64,000 nt of DNA from Schizochytrium sp. CCTCC M209059. Taxonomy: Eukaryota > Sar > Bigyra > Thraustochytrida > Thraustochytriidae. Position numbers and translations under genes: made by a program. Positions 47,274 to 56,751 of this stretch are shown here, piece after piece. The stretch covers positions 1 to 64,000 of the forward strand of contig KN805451.1 of NCBI GenBank assembly GCA_000818945.1, read 5' to 3'. The number at the start of each line of letters is the position of its first letter. Within the stretch, counting starts at the first letter, position 1. The notes below the pieces were generated by a model that was given only the letters and a program-made list of their open reading frames with translations, had not been told where the DNA came from and made no database searches.

Positions 47274-49520
47274 ATGAAGGCCGTGAGGCGGCTGTCGAAG
47301 CGGCTGTCCGTGGTGCGCAAGGATAACCTGAGCAACGATGTCGTCTCGTTTCGAGGCGTGTCCCTTGGCGTGCTCGAAGAACTAGCGCAGGCCGTGCAAG
47401 ACGGGAGCGCCGCGCCCGACGTGGAACTGTACGAATGCATAGAGGCGCACGATAGGTTCCAGCTGGGCGACAGCGTGCAGCTCGTGGACAAAGCGCCCCA
47501 GCAGCCCAGCTCGCTCCTGTCCTTGATCAGCGAGAAACAGTACGCCGGGCGGTGGCGCGCACCGGAAGGCGTCATCCAGGACGTGCTCTTCCTGCCAAGC
47601 AAGTTCAAACGCAAGGAACGCGAAGAGTGGAACATGCACGACGTGAGCGTCTTCGTGCTCATGGTGAGAACCCAGGAAAACCAAGAACGCTTTGTCGACA
47701 CGGTCGGCCGCGAGGGGCGTGGCTCGGCCTTTGCAGGCATTTTTGTATCGCAGTCTCACACGAGCCGCTTTGCCGACCTCGTCCACGCTTTGCATAGGTA
47801 CTTTGAGGACAAGGGCATTGCGCCTCGAAGTCGTTTCGTCTGGCTCGACATTTGCAGCGCCAACCAGCACGTGCTGCACAACGACAAAGCAGGGCCGGAC
47901 AGCAAGCTTCACTTTTTACTCGAATCCTCGCTGCGCCGCGGCATCGACCGCTTCGACGATCGCGTAGTCTTCTTTGACCGATGGGACCGCCCAACACCGC
48001 TCTCGCGCGCGTGGTGTGTCTGGGAAATGCACATAATGCGGAGCAAAGCCGGCGGCACAGGGGCCATCAACATAATTGTTCCGCCCGCACTCGAGCGAAA
48101 GCTGCCTGACATGATGTTGGACGATGTAGCGCAGGTCCGCGCGCCGTACGCATCCTTTGACTCGCGTGCTGCGGCTGCATTGAACGAGCGCGACCACGAG
48201 ATGATCCATGCCATCTTTCGCGACTCTGCCGGAGGTTACGTCGCCATCAACGGGGCCATTCTCGGCGGTGTTCGCGTGGCTGCGCTCGACACCATTCGAC
48301 GTGCCGTGCAGCGGAGCGTGCAGAACGACAACCTCGGCGCGGACAGCCCAGAGGCGGCCGCCCTCCTCACGCGGCTCGGCGTTCTGCTCACAGAGGAGCA
48401 GCTCTACGACGCTGCCGTCGATGCGCTCCGCAGCGCGCTGAGCACATTGCGTAGCGTCTATGGTCCCGACGACATGCGTGTGGCCCAAGTGCTTGGGTAT
48501 CTGGGCAATGCGCTCGCCGACCAGGGCAAGCCAAGCGAGGCCTTCAAGGCGCTCACTTGTTACGAAGAAGAGCTCGCCATTACGCGAAAGGCTTTGCCGG
48601 AAAACCACCCGGATATCGCCACTGTTCTCAATAATCTCGCCTGTCTTCTCGAGGATGTGGAGCGCTATGACGAGGCTCTCGAGTCGTATCTCGAGGCACT
48701 CAGTATCTGGCGCCAGCAGCCCGATACGGAAAGCTCCGAGGAGGAAGCCATTGTTCTTCTTAACATCGGTTCGCTCTACTTTCAAAGGGGCCAGCTCGAA
48801 AAGGCTTCACAATACACGTCCGAGTCCATTGACCTCTTCAAGGCTATCAACGCTTCGCACGAGCGCCTTCCCGAGGTGTACACGAACTTGGCAGTCATTT
48901 TTCACTCAGAGGGCAAAATCGAGGCCGCTATGGACCAAATGCGAAGCGCAGAATCTGTCGCATCGGACCCTGACATGCAGGCCGATGTACAATTACTTAT
49001 GGCGAACATGCTCGACGACGATGGAAAGATCGATGATGCTCTCACTCTGTACAAGGCGGCGTACGCGACGCTCGTCGAGCACTACGGCGCGCGCCACACC
49101 CGCTGTGCCGACGTTCTGAACTTTATGGGAGCCTTGTGCCAGACGAAGGGCAAGTTCGCCGATGCGCTTTCGCACTTTGAAAACGCTCTGTCCATTCGAA
49201 TGGAGCTTCTCGGCGAGAAGCACCCAGAGACAGCGCAGACGTTATTTAACATGGCACAGAGTCTCGAGAGCCAGGGGCACATTGATCAGGCTCTCGAACG
49301 GAGCACAGATGCTCTCGATGCTTTCCGCTCCGCATATGGGTCTGATCATCCCGACACTAAAGATGCCAAGAAGCAGTACGATCGACTTGAGCGTATTGCG
49401 CGCGAATTGGGTCATCGACCTTCAGCTCCGCAGCTCGGCAGCATGGCAGGTCGTCGGCGCCCGCGGCCACCCGCGGGTGCACGCAGATCGCGCCGCGAGC
49501 TTCTTGCCGTCAACACTTGA
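47274..49520 (+). CDS. TIR-like/TPR (kinesin-light-chain type) protein
   Basis: 748 residues. N-terminal region to about 330: FAGIFVSQSHTSRFADLVHAL near 155, FVWLDICSANQH near 190, VVFFDRWDRPTPLSRAWCVWEMH near 230-250. The order 'SH..F.DLV.AL - F.W.DI...Q - .W..P.PL.RAWC.WE' is a TIR-like (Rossmann) module that I recognise from many protist and algal proteins, in which it precedes TPR arrays. Residues about 355-715 form at least eight TPRs of the kinesin-light-chain/TPR_12 kind, with ALLTRLGVLL, HPDIATVLNNLACLLEDVERYDEALESY cut into repeats about 42 long, and HPETAQTLFNMAQSLESQG. C-terminus basic. Expected role: sensor or scaffold, possibly immune-like; enzymatic activity (NAD cleavage) is not shown. 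ATG 47274 fits. Confidence 0.8.
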   Translation: MKAVRRLSKRLSVVRKDNLSNDVVSFRGVSLGVLEELAQAVQDGSAAPDVELYECIEAHDRFQLGDSVQLVDKAPQQPSSLLSLISEKQYAGRWRAPEGVIQDVLFLPSKFKRKEREEWNMHDVSVFVLMVRTQENQERFVDTVGREGRGSAFAGIFVSQSHTSRFADLVHALHRYFEDKGIAPRSRFVWLDICSANQHVLHNDKAGPDSKLHFLLESSLRRGIDRFDDRVVFFDRWDRPTPLSRAWCVWEMHIMRSKAGGTGAINIIVPPALERKLPDMMLDDVAQVRAPYASFDSRAAAALNERDHEMIHAIFRDSAGGYVAINGAILGGVRVAALDTIRRAVQRSVQNDNLGADSPEAAALLTRLGVLLTEEQLYDAAVDALRSALSTLRSVYGPDDMRVAQVLGYLGNALADQGKPSEAFKALTCYEEELAITRKALPENHPDIATVLNNLACLLEDVERYDEALESYLEALSIWRQQPDTESSEEEAIVLLNIGSLYFQRGQLEKASQYTSESIDLFKAINASHERLPEVYTNLAVIFHSEGKIEAAMDQMRSAESVASDPDMQADVQLLMANMLDDDGKIDDALTLYKAAYATLVEHYGARHTRCADVLNFMGALCQTKGKFADALSHFENALSIRMELLGEKHPETAQTLFNMAQSLESQGHIDQALERSTDALDAFRSAYGSDHPDTKDAKKQYDRLERIARELGHRPSAPQLGSMAGRRRPRPPAGARRSRRELLAVNT

Positions 49521-49947
49521 ATGAATTCGAATTAGTCAAGCTCGCGGCGCCAGCCTCTACGTACACACCTGTTTGCCTACCTACAGCCATTCCGGCAAAT
49601 TTTCTGAACATTGTTGTTGATTTTGATGAAGTAGTTTTTACAGTAGAAGTCCACTAAAAAGAACGAACGTCACTTTTCTTTCTTTAGCCACGCCGGTCAA
49701 TTCGGTTGATTGGCTGATGACTCGGACGTGGTGAGGTAGTGACTCACACGCACTGTCAGTGCTTGAGCAACCAATTCTACGTCTTTTTCTTCTTTTTTTC
49801 TCCTTGGAACCAACGTTTGCTTGCCGCTTTATGATGATCATGATGCTTGCTTGCCGCTTTCTCAATTTCCATAATTCTCCCCGGCCGAGCCCATTGGGCG
49901 GAGCATTGCTTTTATTTTGGAGGAGGGGAGGGGGATTTGAGCAAAGC
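49521..49947. other. Intergenic region between co-oriented genes
   Basis: 427 bp. A frame open from 49759 could lengthen the AAA ATPase, but its hydrophobic residues are unlike the family. No repeat or RNA seen. Confidence 0.5.
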
Positions 49948-52407
49948 ATGCCGCAGACAACGCTTCCCCTGCGGCCAGGCCGCGTGGACGTGACCTGCGG
50001 TCTCCGGCGCGAGGTGTCACCAGTGGCTCTCGTCCGGCTGCGCGGGCACTGCAACGATGAGACAGCGCGAAATGAGAGGCCGGGGAGCGAGTCGCTCTGT
50101 CTGGTGCGTCTCGAGTCCTCTTGCGCGAGCGAGCCCGCGTGCGTGTGCGCGAGCAACGGACTTCGTGCCGTGCGGAAGATTGATACAAGTGTACTCGTGC
50201 CGGCGGACGTGGCCAATGGGTTGGCTGAAGACTTTTTCGCGCAAGAGTCCCTCGCCCTCGACAACAACAATGAAGAGGACGCGACCAACGTAGACATGGG
50301 CTTCTATTCGGCTCACCGGCGAGCCTCACTAACACCAGGGGCATCAAGTGTAGAACTGCGTATGATTGATGCCGGCGGCTCACCCGTACGTCTCCCACCT
50401 GCGTCCACGGTGCGTGAGCAAGTGGATCATTGGGTACGAACGGGAATGCCTCTCTTGGAGGGATGCGTCATCAAGTCGCCCGCTGGACTCGCGCTCGATG
50501 CCGTTGTTGCGCGCACGGTGCCTTCTCAAACGCTAGTCACATGTGAGGACACGACGCGCGTTAGTTTCGACGACCGTCTCGATCTTGCCAATGCAACGGC
50601 GCAAAGCAACTCCCCAGACAAGACCTCCATCGCGTGTCGCAACGACGTGAGCCAACCTTCTGGCCCTTTGAAAACGCTATACGAGCTGGTCGTGTGGCCC
50701 GTTTCTCTTGCGGGAACGTCGCCACTGGTGGACAAACTGCATAGTCCGCGCGGAATTCTGTTGCATGGCCCGCCAGGGACCGGAAAGTCACATGCAGCGG
50801 AGCAACTTACCAAAGAGCTCATGGATTTTGCACCTTGCAAGCTCTTTGTGTTTGATCAACAAGCAAGTGCGCAAAGTTCGCCAGAGGAGGGTTTGCGCGA
50901 GATTTTCGCAAGAGCAGAGGCATTTGTCAAGTTCAAGAGCGCCCGGGCTCGGGCTCTACTTTTGGTCGACAATCTCGACACGCTGTGTCCAGTGCGCTCA
51001 CAAGAACATCAAGGAGAGGAGGCGGGTCCTGCAAGAACAGTCGCTCAGTTGCTAACGCTCATGGATGGCTTGCAAGGTGCGGACCGACGTATCGTGGTGC
51101 TTGGCGCGACGTCGAGAGCAGACGACGTCGACCCAGCGCTGCGGAGACCAGGGCGCTTTGAACGGGAGATTGCCTTTGCACCACCCACGCTAGAAGAGCG
51201 CGAGACTTTGCTTGCGGCGCTCATTCCCAAGGGTCGCGTATCGAGCGAGGACCTTGTCCAGATCTCGCGGCGCACGGTTGGCTTCACAGCCAGCGACCTC
51301 GACGCCCTCGTTACTCAGGCAGTCCTGCACCACGGACAGAGGGTTTCCTTGCGAAAAGCACCAGAAACAGCAGGAGAAGCAGGAACAGGAGCAGGAGAAG
51401 ACGAGTCGGAGAGTCTGGCACTCGACGACAAAGAAAGCCTGACACTCGACGACGAAGAGAGGCTGACACTCGACGACTTTGTAGAAGCGCTTCGCGTTGT
51501 GGGAACGACAGGTTCGCTTCTTCGCGGTGGGCGCGGAACAGGACGTGGTCCTGCGAGCGAGCCTTTGCAGAACAACAAGGAGACTGTGTTCGGGTACGCG
51601 TCCGTCAAGCTGGAGCTGGCCAAGGCGGTCGACTGGCCTGTGGAGCGCGCGGCGGCCATGAAGCGCCTCGACCTGGCCCCACCGCGCGGCATTCTCTTGT
51701 ACGGCCCGCCCGGCTGCAGCAAAACAACGTTGGCGCGGTCGGTGGCGGCCCGAACGGGGCATTCGTTCTTTGCGCTGAGCGGCGCCGACGTCTACTCGCC
51801 CTTCGTGGGCGATGCGGAGCGGACGGTGCGCGAGGTCTTTGCGCAGGCGCGCCTTGCGCGTCCCGCCGTGGTGTTTTTGGACGAGTTGGACGCCCTCGTG
51901 GGCAAGCGCGCCATGTCGAGCGGCGAGGCGGACGAGGCGGGCTCGGTGCAGTCGCGCGTGCTGTCCACGCTGCTCAACGAGATGGACGGCCTCGAGGCCG
52001 CGCGCGGCCTGCTCGTGCTGGCGGCCACGAACCGTCTCGACATGGTGGACGCGGCCCTACGCCGCCCGGGCCGCTTCGACCGCATCTTGCACGTCCCGCT
52101 CCCGGGCCTCGACGACCGCCGCAGCATCTTCGCGGGCTGCCTGGCCAGGCTCCCGCTCGAGGCCGCCGCGTCCTCTGCGCCGCGCCGCGCCGCCCTCGCG
52201 GACCGCCTGGCGCGTGCCGCGCACGACGGACTGGGAATCTCGGGAGCGCAGATAGATAATCTCTGCCGCGAAGCCGCCGCGCTCGCCGTGCGCAGAGGGC
52301 TCGCGCGCGTGCCGGAGGAGCTGCTGCTGGCCGCGCTCGCGGGCGTCGCCGCGCGCTCGCAGAACGGGATCACGGGGCCGGAGAGCGGCGGCGACGAGGA
52401 GGAGTAG
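49948..52407 (+). CDS. AFG2/SPATA5-type double AAA+ ATPase with degenerate D1 Walker B
   Basis: 819 residues from the ATG at 49948. N-domain to about 230, then two AAA modules. D1: Walker A GPPGTGKS at 274-281; Walker B reads LLLVDN with D341-N342 where Glu is usual, so D1 may bind but hydrolyse ATP poorly; RRPGRFER follows. D2: Walker A GPPGCSKT at 586-593, the Cys-Ser variant characteristic of the AFG2 group; SGADVYSPFVGDAE; Walker B FLDELD with D645-E646 intact; RRPGRFDR arginine fingers. The VYSPFVGD stretch resembles the SPATA5L1/AFG2B branch. AFG2 proteins release Rlp24 and other factors from pre-60S particles. A linker (residues 475-520) is Glu/Asp-rich with repeats SLTLDD. PanB starts 48 bp downstream on the same strand. 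Confidence 0.87.
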   Translation: MPQTTLPLRPGRVDVTCGLRREVSPVALVRLRGHCNDETARNERPGSESLCLVRLESSCASEPACVCASNGLRAVRKIDTSVLVPADVANGLAEDFFAQESLALDNNNEEDATNVDMGFYSAHRRASLTPGASSVELRMIDAGGSPVRLPPASTVREQVDHWVRTGMPLLEGCVIKSPAGLALDAVVARTVPSQTLVTCEDTTRVSFDDRLDLANATAQSNSPDKTSIACRNDVSQPSGPLKTLYELVVWPVSLAGTSPLVDKLHSPRGILLHGPPGTGKSHAAEQLTKELMDFAPCKLFVFDQQASAQSSPEEGLREIFARAEAFVKFKSARARALLLVDNLDTLCPVRSQEHQGEEAGPARTVAQLLTLMDGLQGADRRIVVLGATSRADDVDPALRRPGRFEREIAFAPPTLEERETLLAALIPKGRVSSEDLVQISRRTVGFTASDLDALVTQAVLHHGQRVSLRKAPETAGEAGTGAGEDESESLALDDKESLTLDDEERLTLDDFVEALRVVGTTGSLLRGGRGTGRGPASEPLQNNKETVFGYASVKLELAKAVDWPVERAAAMKRLDLAPPRGILLYGPPGCSKTTLARSVAARTGHSFFALSGADVYSPFVGDAERTVREVFAQARLARPAVVFLDELDALVGKRAMSSGEADEAGSVQSRVLSTLLNEMDGLEAARGLLVLAATNRLDMVDAALRRPGRFDRILHVPLPGLDDRRSIFAGCLARLPLEAAASSAPRRAALADRLARAAHDGLGISGAQIDNLCREAAALAVRRGLARVPEELLLAALAGVAARSQNGITGPESGGDEEE

Positions 52408-52455
52408 AAGCAGGCAGGGAGCCAGGCAAGGAGGGCGACGACGAGGAGGACGACG

Positions 52456-53610
52456 ATGAACAGCGCCGTGTCGAGAGGGGCCCTTGGCGCCCGGCTCGTA
52501 CGCGAGCACGGGAAGGGGATCTCACCGGCACGGGTGGCGGCCGCGACGGCGGCGGCGGCGGCGGCGGCGGGGGGGGGGGGACGGTGGGCGTCGACGGAGG
52601 CGTCCAATACGTCGGCGGCCTCGTCCGGCCCGCGCATTACAGCGGCCCCGGCGCCGCCGCACAAAAATATTACCTTGCATTCGCTGGCGACCAAGGTGCA
52701 AAAGGGACAGCCCATTAGCATGGTCACCGCGTACGACTACCCGAGTGCTGTGCACGTGGACAAGGCTGGCATCGATATCCTGCTGGTGGGTGACTCGCTT
52801 GGCATGGTGGAGCTCGGTTTCGACACGACGCTTCCCGTGACACTTGAGGATATGATTCATCACGGCAAGGCCGTGGCCCGCGGATGCCGCCGGCCGCTAC
52901 TTGTGATTGACCTGCCCTTTGGCACTTTTGAGACCTCGCCCCAGCAGGCTGCGCAGAGCGCAATTCGCGTCATGAAGGAGACGAATTTCGATGCCGTCAA
53001 GGTTGAGGGCGGCCGCCAGCGTCTTCCCAATATTGAGGCGATTCTCGACTGTGGCATTGCGTGTATGGGTCACATCGGACTCACGCCGCAGAGTTACTCG
53101 AGCCTTGGTGGCTTCAAGGCCCAGGGACGCACCGCAGCTGCTGCCTATGAGCTCATCAAGGATGCCGAGGCGCTGCAAGAAACGGGTTGCTTTGCCCTGG
53201 TGATTGAGTGCGTGCCGGCCGCCGTTGCCGACCAGGTCGCCAAGGCCGTCGACATTCCCGTCATTGGCATTGGTGCTGGGCCGCATACCGACGGCCAGGT
53301 CTTGGTTTTTCACGACATGCTCGGCATGATGCAGCACTATCACCATGCCGAGTTCACGCCTCTCTTTTGCAAGCAGTATGCTACTGTCGGCCACACCATT
53401 CAAAATGGTCTTGCTGAGTACAAGCGCGATGTTGAGGAGCGACGGTTCCCGAGCATGGAGTACTCGCCGTACAAGATTTCGGATGCCGAGCTCACCATTT
53501 TTATGGATATGGTGGCTTCTCACAACGAGTCAAAGCAGCGTCTCGCAAACGACGGCCACGTCAAGTCGGCAGCTGACGATCTCGACAACGAGAACATCAA
53601 GGTTTACTAG
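52456..53610 (+). CDS. panB: Ketopantoate hydroxymethyltransferase (PanB)
   Basis: 384 residues. It makes ketopantoate from alpha-ketoisovalerate and 5,10-methylene-THF, the first step of pantothenate and CoA synthesis. The N-terminal 75 residues are Ala/Arg/Ser-rich and probably a mitochondrial presequence. Core motifs: VTAYDYPSA, LLVGDSLGMVELGFDTTLPVT with the metal-binding Asp, DLPFGTFETSP, VKVEGG, MGHIGLTPQS, and GIGAGPHTDGQVLV. The presequence contains (GCG)n followed by a run of 12 G at about 52569-52580, a spot where sequencing slippage would shift the frame. The start follows the AAA gene stop by only 48 bp. Presence implies pantothenate can be made de novo. Confidence 0.94.
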   Translation: MNSAVSRGALGARLVREHGKGISPARVAAATAAAAAAAGGGGRWASTEASNTSAASSGPRITAAPAPPHKNITLHSLATKVQKGQPISMVTAYDYPSAVHVDKAGIDILLVGDSLGMVELGFDTTLPVTLEDMIHHGKAVARGCRRPLLVIDLPFGTFETSPQQAAQSAIRVMKETNFDAVKVEGGRQRLPNIEAILDCGIACMGHIGLTPQSYSSLGGFKAQGRTAAAAYELIKDAEALQETGCFALVIECVPAAVADQVAKAVDIPVIGIGAGPHTDGQVLVFHDMLGMMQHYHHAEFTPLFCKQYATVGHTIQNGLAEYKRDVEERRFPSMEYSPYKISDAELTIFMDMVASHNESKQRLANDGHVKSAADDLDNENIKVY

Positions 53611-53845
53611 ACTGAGCTGCTCCTCTTTCCTTTCTTTTTTTTTCTTTCTTTATACGACTCTGCTAGAGAGCCACGGTCTATGATTCAATCATCTTCTTTA
53701 TTTTATTACCATTTTTCTTTTCTTTTCGCACCCGCGAAGCCCATCCAATGAGCGCCACTGTGCGGTCGTATAATAGGCTCAATAGATTGATTCAGCTTTG
53801 GTCCTGTCCTGTACAAAACCCATTCACTTTGATGCTCATGCATTC
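53611..53845. other. Short convergent intergenic region
   Basis: 235 bp, T-rich in its first half. No gene seen. Confidence 0.6.
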
Positions 53846-53951
53846 TCATTCCTTGCCGTTCTCGTGTGATTTACCATGGTTGGTTTCGGTCTCGTCCTCC
53901 TCTTCGTCATCGTCATCATCATCATCGTCATCGTCATCATCATCATCATCG

Positions 53952-53984
<33 letters not shown>

Positions 53985-54379
53985 TCATCATCATCTTCAT
54001 CTTCATCTTCAAGGCGTCGCCGCTTGGCTTCCTCCTCGGCAAGCTCGACGATTGCCCGCTGCGTGCGACGTGCAAGTTTCGCAAGAGGTTTGGCAGCATC
54101 TCTTTTCAGGTCCCAGTTGATTTTCCTTGGCGTGACTGTCGCGTCCGTCGCAGCACCTTTCCGCGCAGTCTCGGCGGCTCGAGCCTCGAGCTCCTTGACG
54201 CGTGCCTCCGTCGCCTCGAGAAGCTTTCCGCCGGCCTTGGCGGTGGTGGTGGCCGTCTTGGTGCCTGCGTCGTCACCAGCAGCATCTGTGGCTCCAACGC
54301 TGCCGCCACTCGCGGCGAGAGTGGAGTCGGAGGGCACGTAGTTGCGGAAGCGCAACTTGCGCCCGCCCGACTGTGCCAT
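53846..54379 (-). CDS. CCDC12: CCDC12/Cwf18 pre-mRNA splicing factor with poly-Asp tail
   Basis: 177 residues from the ATG at 54379; the frame is open to 54610 but the added residues look unconserved, though animal CCDC12 does carry an extra N-terminal helix, so an unseen upstream exon is possible. Family motifs: KLRFRNYVPSD near the start, a helix (ATEARVKELEARAAE), then PRKINWDLKRDAAKPLAKLARRTQRAIVEL. Cwf18/CCDC12 is a component of the activated spliceosome around Prp19/Cdc5. The C-terminus is a run of about 30 Asp followed by Glu/Asp/Thr, encoded by a GAT/GAC microsatellite (about 53898-53998 on the + strand as ATC/GTC). Confidence 0.88.
53898..53998 (-). repeat. (GAT/GAC)n coding microsatellite
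   Basis: On the + strand the tract reads TCATCGTCATCA and similar; on the coding strand it gives the poly-Asp tail of the CCDC12-like protein. The GAT/GAC mix is interrupted. Confidence 0.9.
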
Positions 54380-55471
54380 GATCTCCGCCTGCGCGTGAAG
54401 CGAGCGCGTGTGCCGCGGCGGCTTGGGGTCCGCAGCTCGACCCTTTTTCCGGTCTGTTTCATTCACTCGGTTTTCTGAAGTAATCATACGAGTAGTAAAT
54501 AGCAGGTTTGTAAGGGGCGATTTGTAGAGCACGAGTTTAAAATACTCTGAGGACCAAGACGACCGCCTTCGACTTTCTCCGTAACAACGTTGGTCGCTGC
54601 ACATTCGCAAAAACTTGCAGAACGTCTCGTTATGCTTTTAATTAAAGAAACAAAACGTAAATAAAGGGTGAGAGTAAAGAAGACCCATTTCTATTCATAG
54701 AGCCACCCATCGCACTAACTTTTTCTCATAACGAGGTGAGAGACGATTGATTGACGAAAACAACGAACACGCTTACTTCGCGAATGCTATGGACCTCATG
54801 TTCATTGCATTCTCTTTCGACGATGCGACGTGGTGAAATTCCTCGAGGCCCTTCTCTCGTTCACTTGCAAAACTTTAACAGCAAAGGTGAGAAAATCGTT
54901 GTCCATTCATGTATGTATATGTATGAAAAGAAGGATCTCCGCATCGCTCTTTACTCGGAGCATCATGAGCCAAAGAACTTCGTAGGCCCTGTATACATGC
55001 TTCTTCTGGTCGAGCATGTCCAGTCATACCCAAACGAGCCCATTTTGGTCCGGCCGTCTATCTTCGATCCTCATGTACCGTACTTTGATCGCAGGGGTCC
55101 AGCAGCGTGGAAGCACGCTACCTCCTCCAACTAACGAACGCAGTACTTCTCCCCGTCCTCGATATCGTACTTCTTGATCCGCAGCATGCCGTTCACTCGC
55201 AGATAATCTTGGATCGACAGCGAAAGCCTTCCACAAGACGGCGCTCGAATTGGAGAAAGCAATTCGGTTTTTCTCGCGGGGCTCACGAGGCGCGGGCGCG
55301 AGGTCGCGCGCGTGCATGAGGCCTTCGCGGCGGAGTAGGGGTGGCTCGTGCTTGCGCTCGCGCTCGTACGTGCGCTGGGGCCGTCGCCCCGAAGGCCTCG
55401 ACGGCGGGGCCGAGAGACGCGTGCGAGTCTGAGAGGCCGTCGGGCGACGTCTTGCACGTGCGCAGGCGGAG
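54380..55471. promoter_or_regulatory. Divergent intergenic region
   Basis: 1092 bp between the CCDC12-like and epoxide-hydrolase-like genes. A 127-codon frame at 54751-55134 shows no family signature and is not called. The right part is GC-rich. No repeat of note. Confidence 0.5.
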
Positions 55472-56320
55472 ATGGAGGTCGAGGTTAGCGGGCGCGCGGA
55501 TGGACCGCTAATGGTCTTCGTGCACGGGTGGCCCGATGACCCGCACGTGTGGACAGGGCAGACCAAGCACTTTAGAAAGACCCACCGCTGCGCAACGGTG
55601 GCTCTGCCCGGATTTGGGCACAAGCGTCTTACGGATCCTGCTGGGTACAACTTTGACCAGCTCGCACGAATGCTTGCGCAGACCGTCGAGGGGCTGCAGC
55701 GGGGCGAATCTGACCGTGCCGTGCTCGTGCTGCACGACTGGGGATGCGTCATTGGCTTTACGGCGCAAGACCTCTATCCTGAGCTCTTTGCTGGGGTCAT
55801 TGCCTTTGACGTGGGCCCACCGACGCTGGACATGCCGCGCTTTCGAGACGCCCCAGCCCTTTTTACAATAGGTATGATATATCAGTACGTGCTCATCTGG
55901 GCGTACTTGCTCTTTCGCGCCTCCCCGCATGGCGTTGGCGAGAGAATCGGCAATTGGCTCTCGCGCTCTGTAGCACGTCGCCTCGGTGCTCCTAACCCAG
56001 AGCAGGCTTTGGCCATGAGCAACTATCCGTACTATTACTTTCACACGAACTTTTTAACCGAGCTGTTCGGAGGTGCAGGCCGAGTTGCACGATACGGGAA
56101 AAAGCCCAGTTCGCCCCAGACGACTCCAACACTCTACATCTATGGTGTGCAAAAGTCCGTCATGTTGCATTCAGCTCGCTGGGTCCAGACGCTCAAGGAT
56201 AGTCCTGACTGTCACGTAATTCCAGTCAAATGTGGTCATTGGATCATGTGCGAGGTTCCGGCCGAAGAAATCAATCGTAAAATGTCGAATTTCATCGACC
56301 TTAACATTCCAAGTCATTGA
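55472..56320 (+). CDS. Alpha/beta hydrolase, epoxide-hydrolase-like
   Basis: 282 residues from ATG at 55472 (GAG ahead, G at +4). FVHGWPD near residue 14 is the oxyanion-hole HGxP motif of the epoxide hydrolase/haloalkane dehalogenase branch. The nucleophile elbow LHDWGC puts Asp89 in place of Ser, as in those families. The cap region carries tyrosines (YPYYYFH) that could polarise an epoxide. His256 in KCGHWIMCE is the catalytic His; the acid is uncertain (the usual strand-6/7 position reads YGVQKSVM with no Asp). Epoxide or ester hydrolysis is likely; the substrate is unknown. Converges with the Ser-rich orphan. Confidence 0.85.
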   Translation: MEVEVSGRADGPLMVFVHGWPDDPHVWTGQTKHFRKTHRCATVALPGFGHKRLTDPAGYNFDQLARMLAQTVEGLQRGESDRAVLVLHDWGCVIGFTAQDLYPELFAGVIAFDVGPPTLDMPRFRDAPALFTIGMIYQYVLIWAYLLFRASPHGVGERIGNWLSRSVARRLGAPNPEQALAMSNYPYYYFHTNFLTELFGGAGRVARYGKKPSSPQTTPTLYIYGVQKSVMLHSARWVQTLKDSPDCHVIPVKCGHWIMCEVPAEEINRKMSNFIDLNIPSH

Positions 56321-56751
56321 GGGAGGATGACATCATCGACTTGCTCTATCTTCATCTTTTGCTTTACGTATCGGAGAAACTCGTCTCACTTTTTTCTTTT
56401 GCTCAGAGAACGCCACCTTCGCGCACATTTATGCATTCACTTGAGCAATTTTCGATAGCTTCGCATCGCACATTTATGGCTTCTCACCTTGTTCGTGATC
56501 TCTTTTATACGCAAAGCTTACCCGCCTACTACATACGTACATACATACAACGACTTAGCTTTTTATTTCATTATCCCCAATTCCAATTTTCCTCGACTCT
56601 CCGCTCGCGAGCAGATGCATCCGTCATCGACTTACAGACCGCGGCGCTCATCATGGCCAAAAAGTCTTAGGTATACATATTTTTTAACAAGGAAACGTTC
56701 AGTGTCTTAACAATAATAGCAACATCAACAACATCATTTTAGAAGAAAATA
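56321..56751. other. Convergent intergenic region
   Basis: 431 bp, comparatively AT-rich, 3' flanks of both neighbours. No gene seen. Confidence 0.6.

Noticed and set aside
54751..55134. 127-codon frame on the + strand
   Set aside because: No recognisable domain, weak context, and inside a divergent promoter region; cannot be supported.
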